From Limnomonas spitsbergensis (lineage: Eukaryota; Chlorophyta; Chlorophyceae; Chlamydomonadales), in contig JAYJMM010000014.1 of the NCBI GenBank assembly GCA_037349105.1, forward strand, positions 806,001 to 870,000: a stretch of DNA of 64,000 bases. Direction: 5' to 3'. Position numbers and translations under genes: made by a program. Below, one piece after another: positions 62,996-64,000 of the stretch. Numbering within the stretch: the first letter of the stretch is position 1; each line of letters opens with the position of its first letter. Below the pieces are notes generated by a model. That model did not search any database. It had not been told where the DNA came from and saw nothing but the letters and a program-made list of their open reading frames with translations.

Positions 62996-63234
62996 GCCAA
63001 TTTGGGTCGGCCTCAGAGACCACCATGACGTCTCTGGCTAGAGCTACGCTCTAGCCGGGCGCCCCCTCCGCAGCTCTATATAGATAATGCGATATCAGTA
63101 CCCCTAAAGTACCTCCACGATTAAACCACTTAATAGTATAGATGGACTCCAAACCCGAACCACGATCTTGCGTAATGCAGCACACTTGTCATCAAATGCA
63201 ACTATTCCTGCGTCGGTTTCCAATTGAAGAGCCA

Positions 63235-63558
63235 TGAAGTTCACCGCACGTGAACGTGAACATCCCATATCCGGCGTCAAAGCCTGGTATATCATCCAAG
63301 ACGGTGGGAATTCAATCCCTGCCTATCCCACTCCCCGCCGATCCTACTACACGGGATACTGGCATCAAAGTTACTTTTCTTGATGAAGCATATTCAAATC
63401 AAGAAGTGCGTGGATTCACAAAGCGCATTACTGAAAACTGGTGGATCCAGTACCTGAAAGAGCCTTCTTGGGAGACATTTCTGCAGTCCGAGAGGAGACT
63501 GAGCACCTCGTTCGGCATCTTGACAGGCATCATTCCTCCTATCATTCCCCCTCGCTGA
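63235..63558 (+). CDS. Hypothetical small protein, possibly two frames
   Basis: ATG at 63235 opens a 50-codon frame (MKFTAREREHPISGVKAW). An overlapping frame continues to 63558 with TGIKVTFLDEAYSN, RGFTKRITENWWIQYLKE and PSWETFLQSERRL. The second looks more like conserved protein but has no ATG; a one-base indel near 63340-63390 would join them. No family recognised. Confidence 0.35.
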
Positions 63559-64000
63559 GGTAAGGTGATTCTAGGCATCAGCTATAAATAAGCGAACTCC
63601 AGTTTTATCGCGAGGGCCCTGAAGCTGCAGTGCGGATACTGGCCATGTGGGTTGTTGACGCAAAGGAGGCTCGAAATAGGCTCCATATTGCATTGGCTTA
63701 CTTGCGCAACTTTGATCATGTGCTTGTGCTTGTGCTTGTGCTTGTGCTTGTCAAGGAAGTCCCTGAATGTCTGAACTCCCCCGCTGGCGCAGTGTGCACC
63801 TGGAGAAAGACGTCCATATGCTCGATCGCCCCTCATCTGATTCACCGAATGATTCAAGAAGGCACCGATGTAAAGAAAAGGAAGGACAAAAGTGTGTAAT
63901 GTAGTTCCCGGATACTGGGGAGGCTGTTGTCGCTGATGCTGTTGTTTGCAAGATTGGGCACCCAAGCAAAGCTTTCGGCCTGGGAGTTTGTTGTTTCGGT
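63559..64000. other. Right edge; (TGTGCT)n array, no supported gene
   Basis: 63718-63750 carries five copies of TGTGCT/TTGTGC, the same hexamer found just upstream of the AIM24 start at 52220-52250. No gene is supported between here and the end of the window. Confidence 0.5.

Overview
The window looks like nuclear DNA of a unicellular eukaryote, probably an alga or other protist, carrying virus-like and transposon-derived DNA. The clearest eukaryotic evidence is short GT-AG introns (65-450 nt) whose removal restores frame and domain structure in an F-box/LRR family, two SET-type genes, a zinc-finger gene and an F-box/ankyrin gene. I cannot name the lineage. A large DNA virus genome is a less likely alternative, because of the extensive satellite DNA and the Ty3-type retroelement remains.

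Layout. 1-2.9 kb: an LRR fossil and the last part of an S41 peptidase. 2.9-8.0 kb: a 5.1 kb satellite. 8.0-9.8 kb: a Fanzor/TnpB-like fossil, a four-helix membrane protein and a fold-back-element scar. 10-32.6 kb: host-like region with F-box/LRR genes (11.8, 21.6, 31.3 kb), SET-type genes (12.7, 16.9 kb), an HMG-box-like gene (14.9 kb), an ankyrin gene (19.3 kb), an RNI-type LRR gene (28.9 kb), a PHD-like gene (30.5 kb), a Ty3/gypsy RT fossil (13.6 kb) and two dispersed repeat families. 33.2-45.7 kb: fold-back elements with GGATGC-type arrays, interleaved with small unknown genes, a trypsin-like protease, asparagine synthetase, a broken IS630/mariner transposase and a PD-(D/E)XK protein. 46.3-62.6 kb: a compact gene block with a strong dsDNA-virus signature: D5-type SF3 helicase, a 379-bp tandem array, AIM24 protein, retropepsin, tyrosine recombinase, RuvC-like resolvase, three long unknown proteins and a GIY-YIG-like protein. 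62.6-64 kb: a 22-bp tandem array and one small ORF.

How the parts fit. In the 46-62 kb block the helicase, resolvase and tyrosine recombinase would cover replication, branch resolution and integration of an integrated virus or virus-like element; no capsid or packaging gene was recognised in the window. Several of its genes carry single-base frame breaks, often at G or C runs, so it is either decaying or carries assembly indels. In the host-like region, tandem repeats repeatedly sit inside introns, so many long open frames over repeats are not genes.
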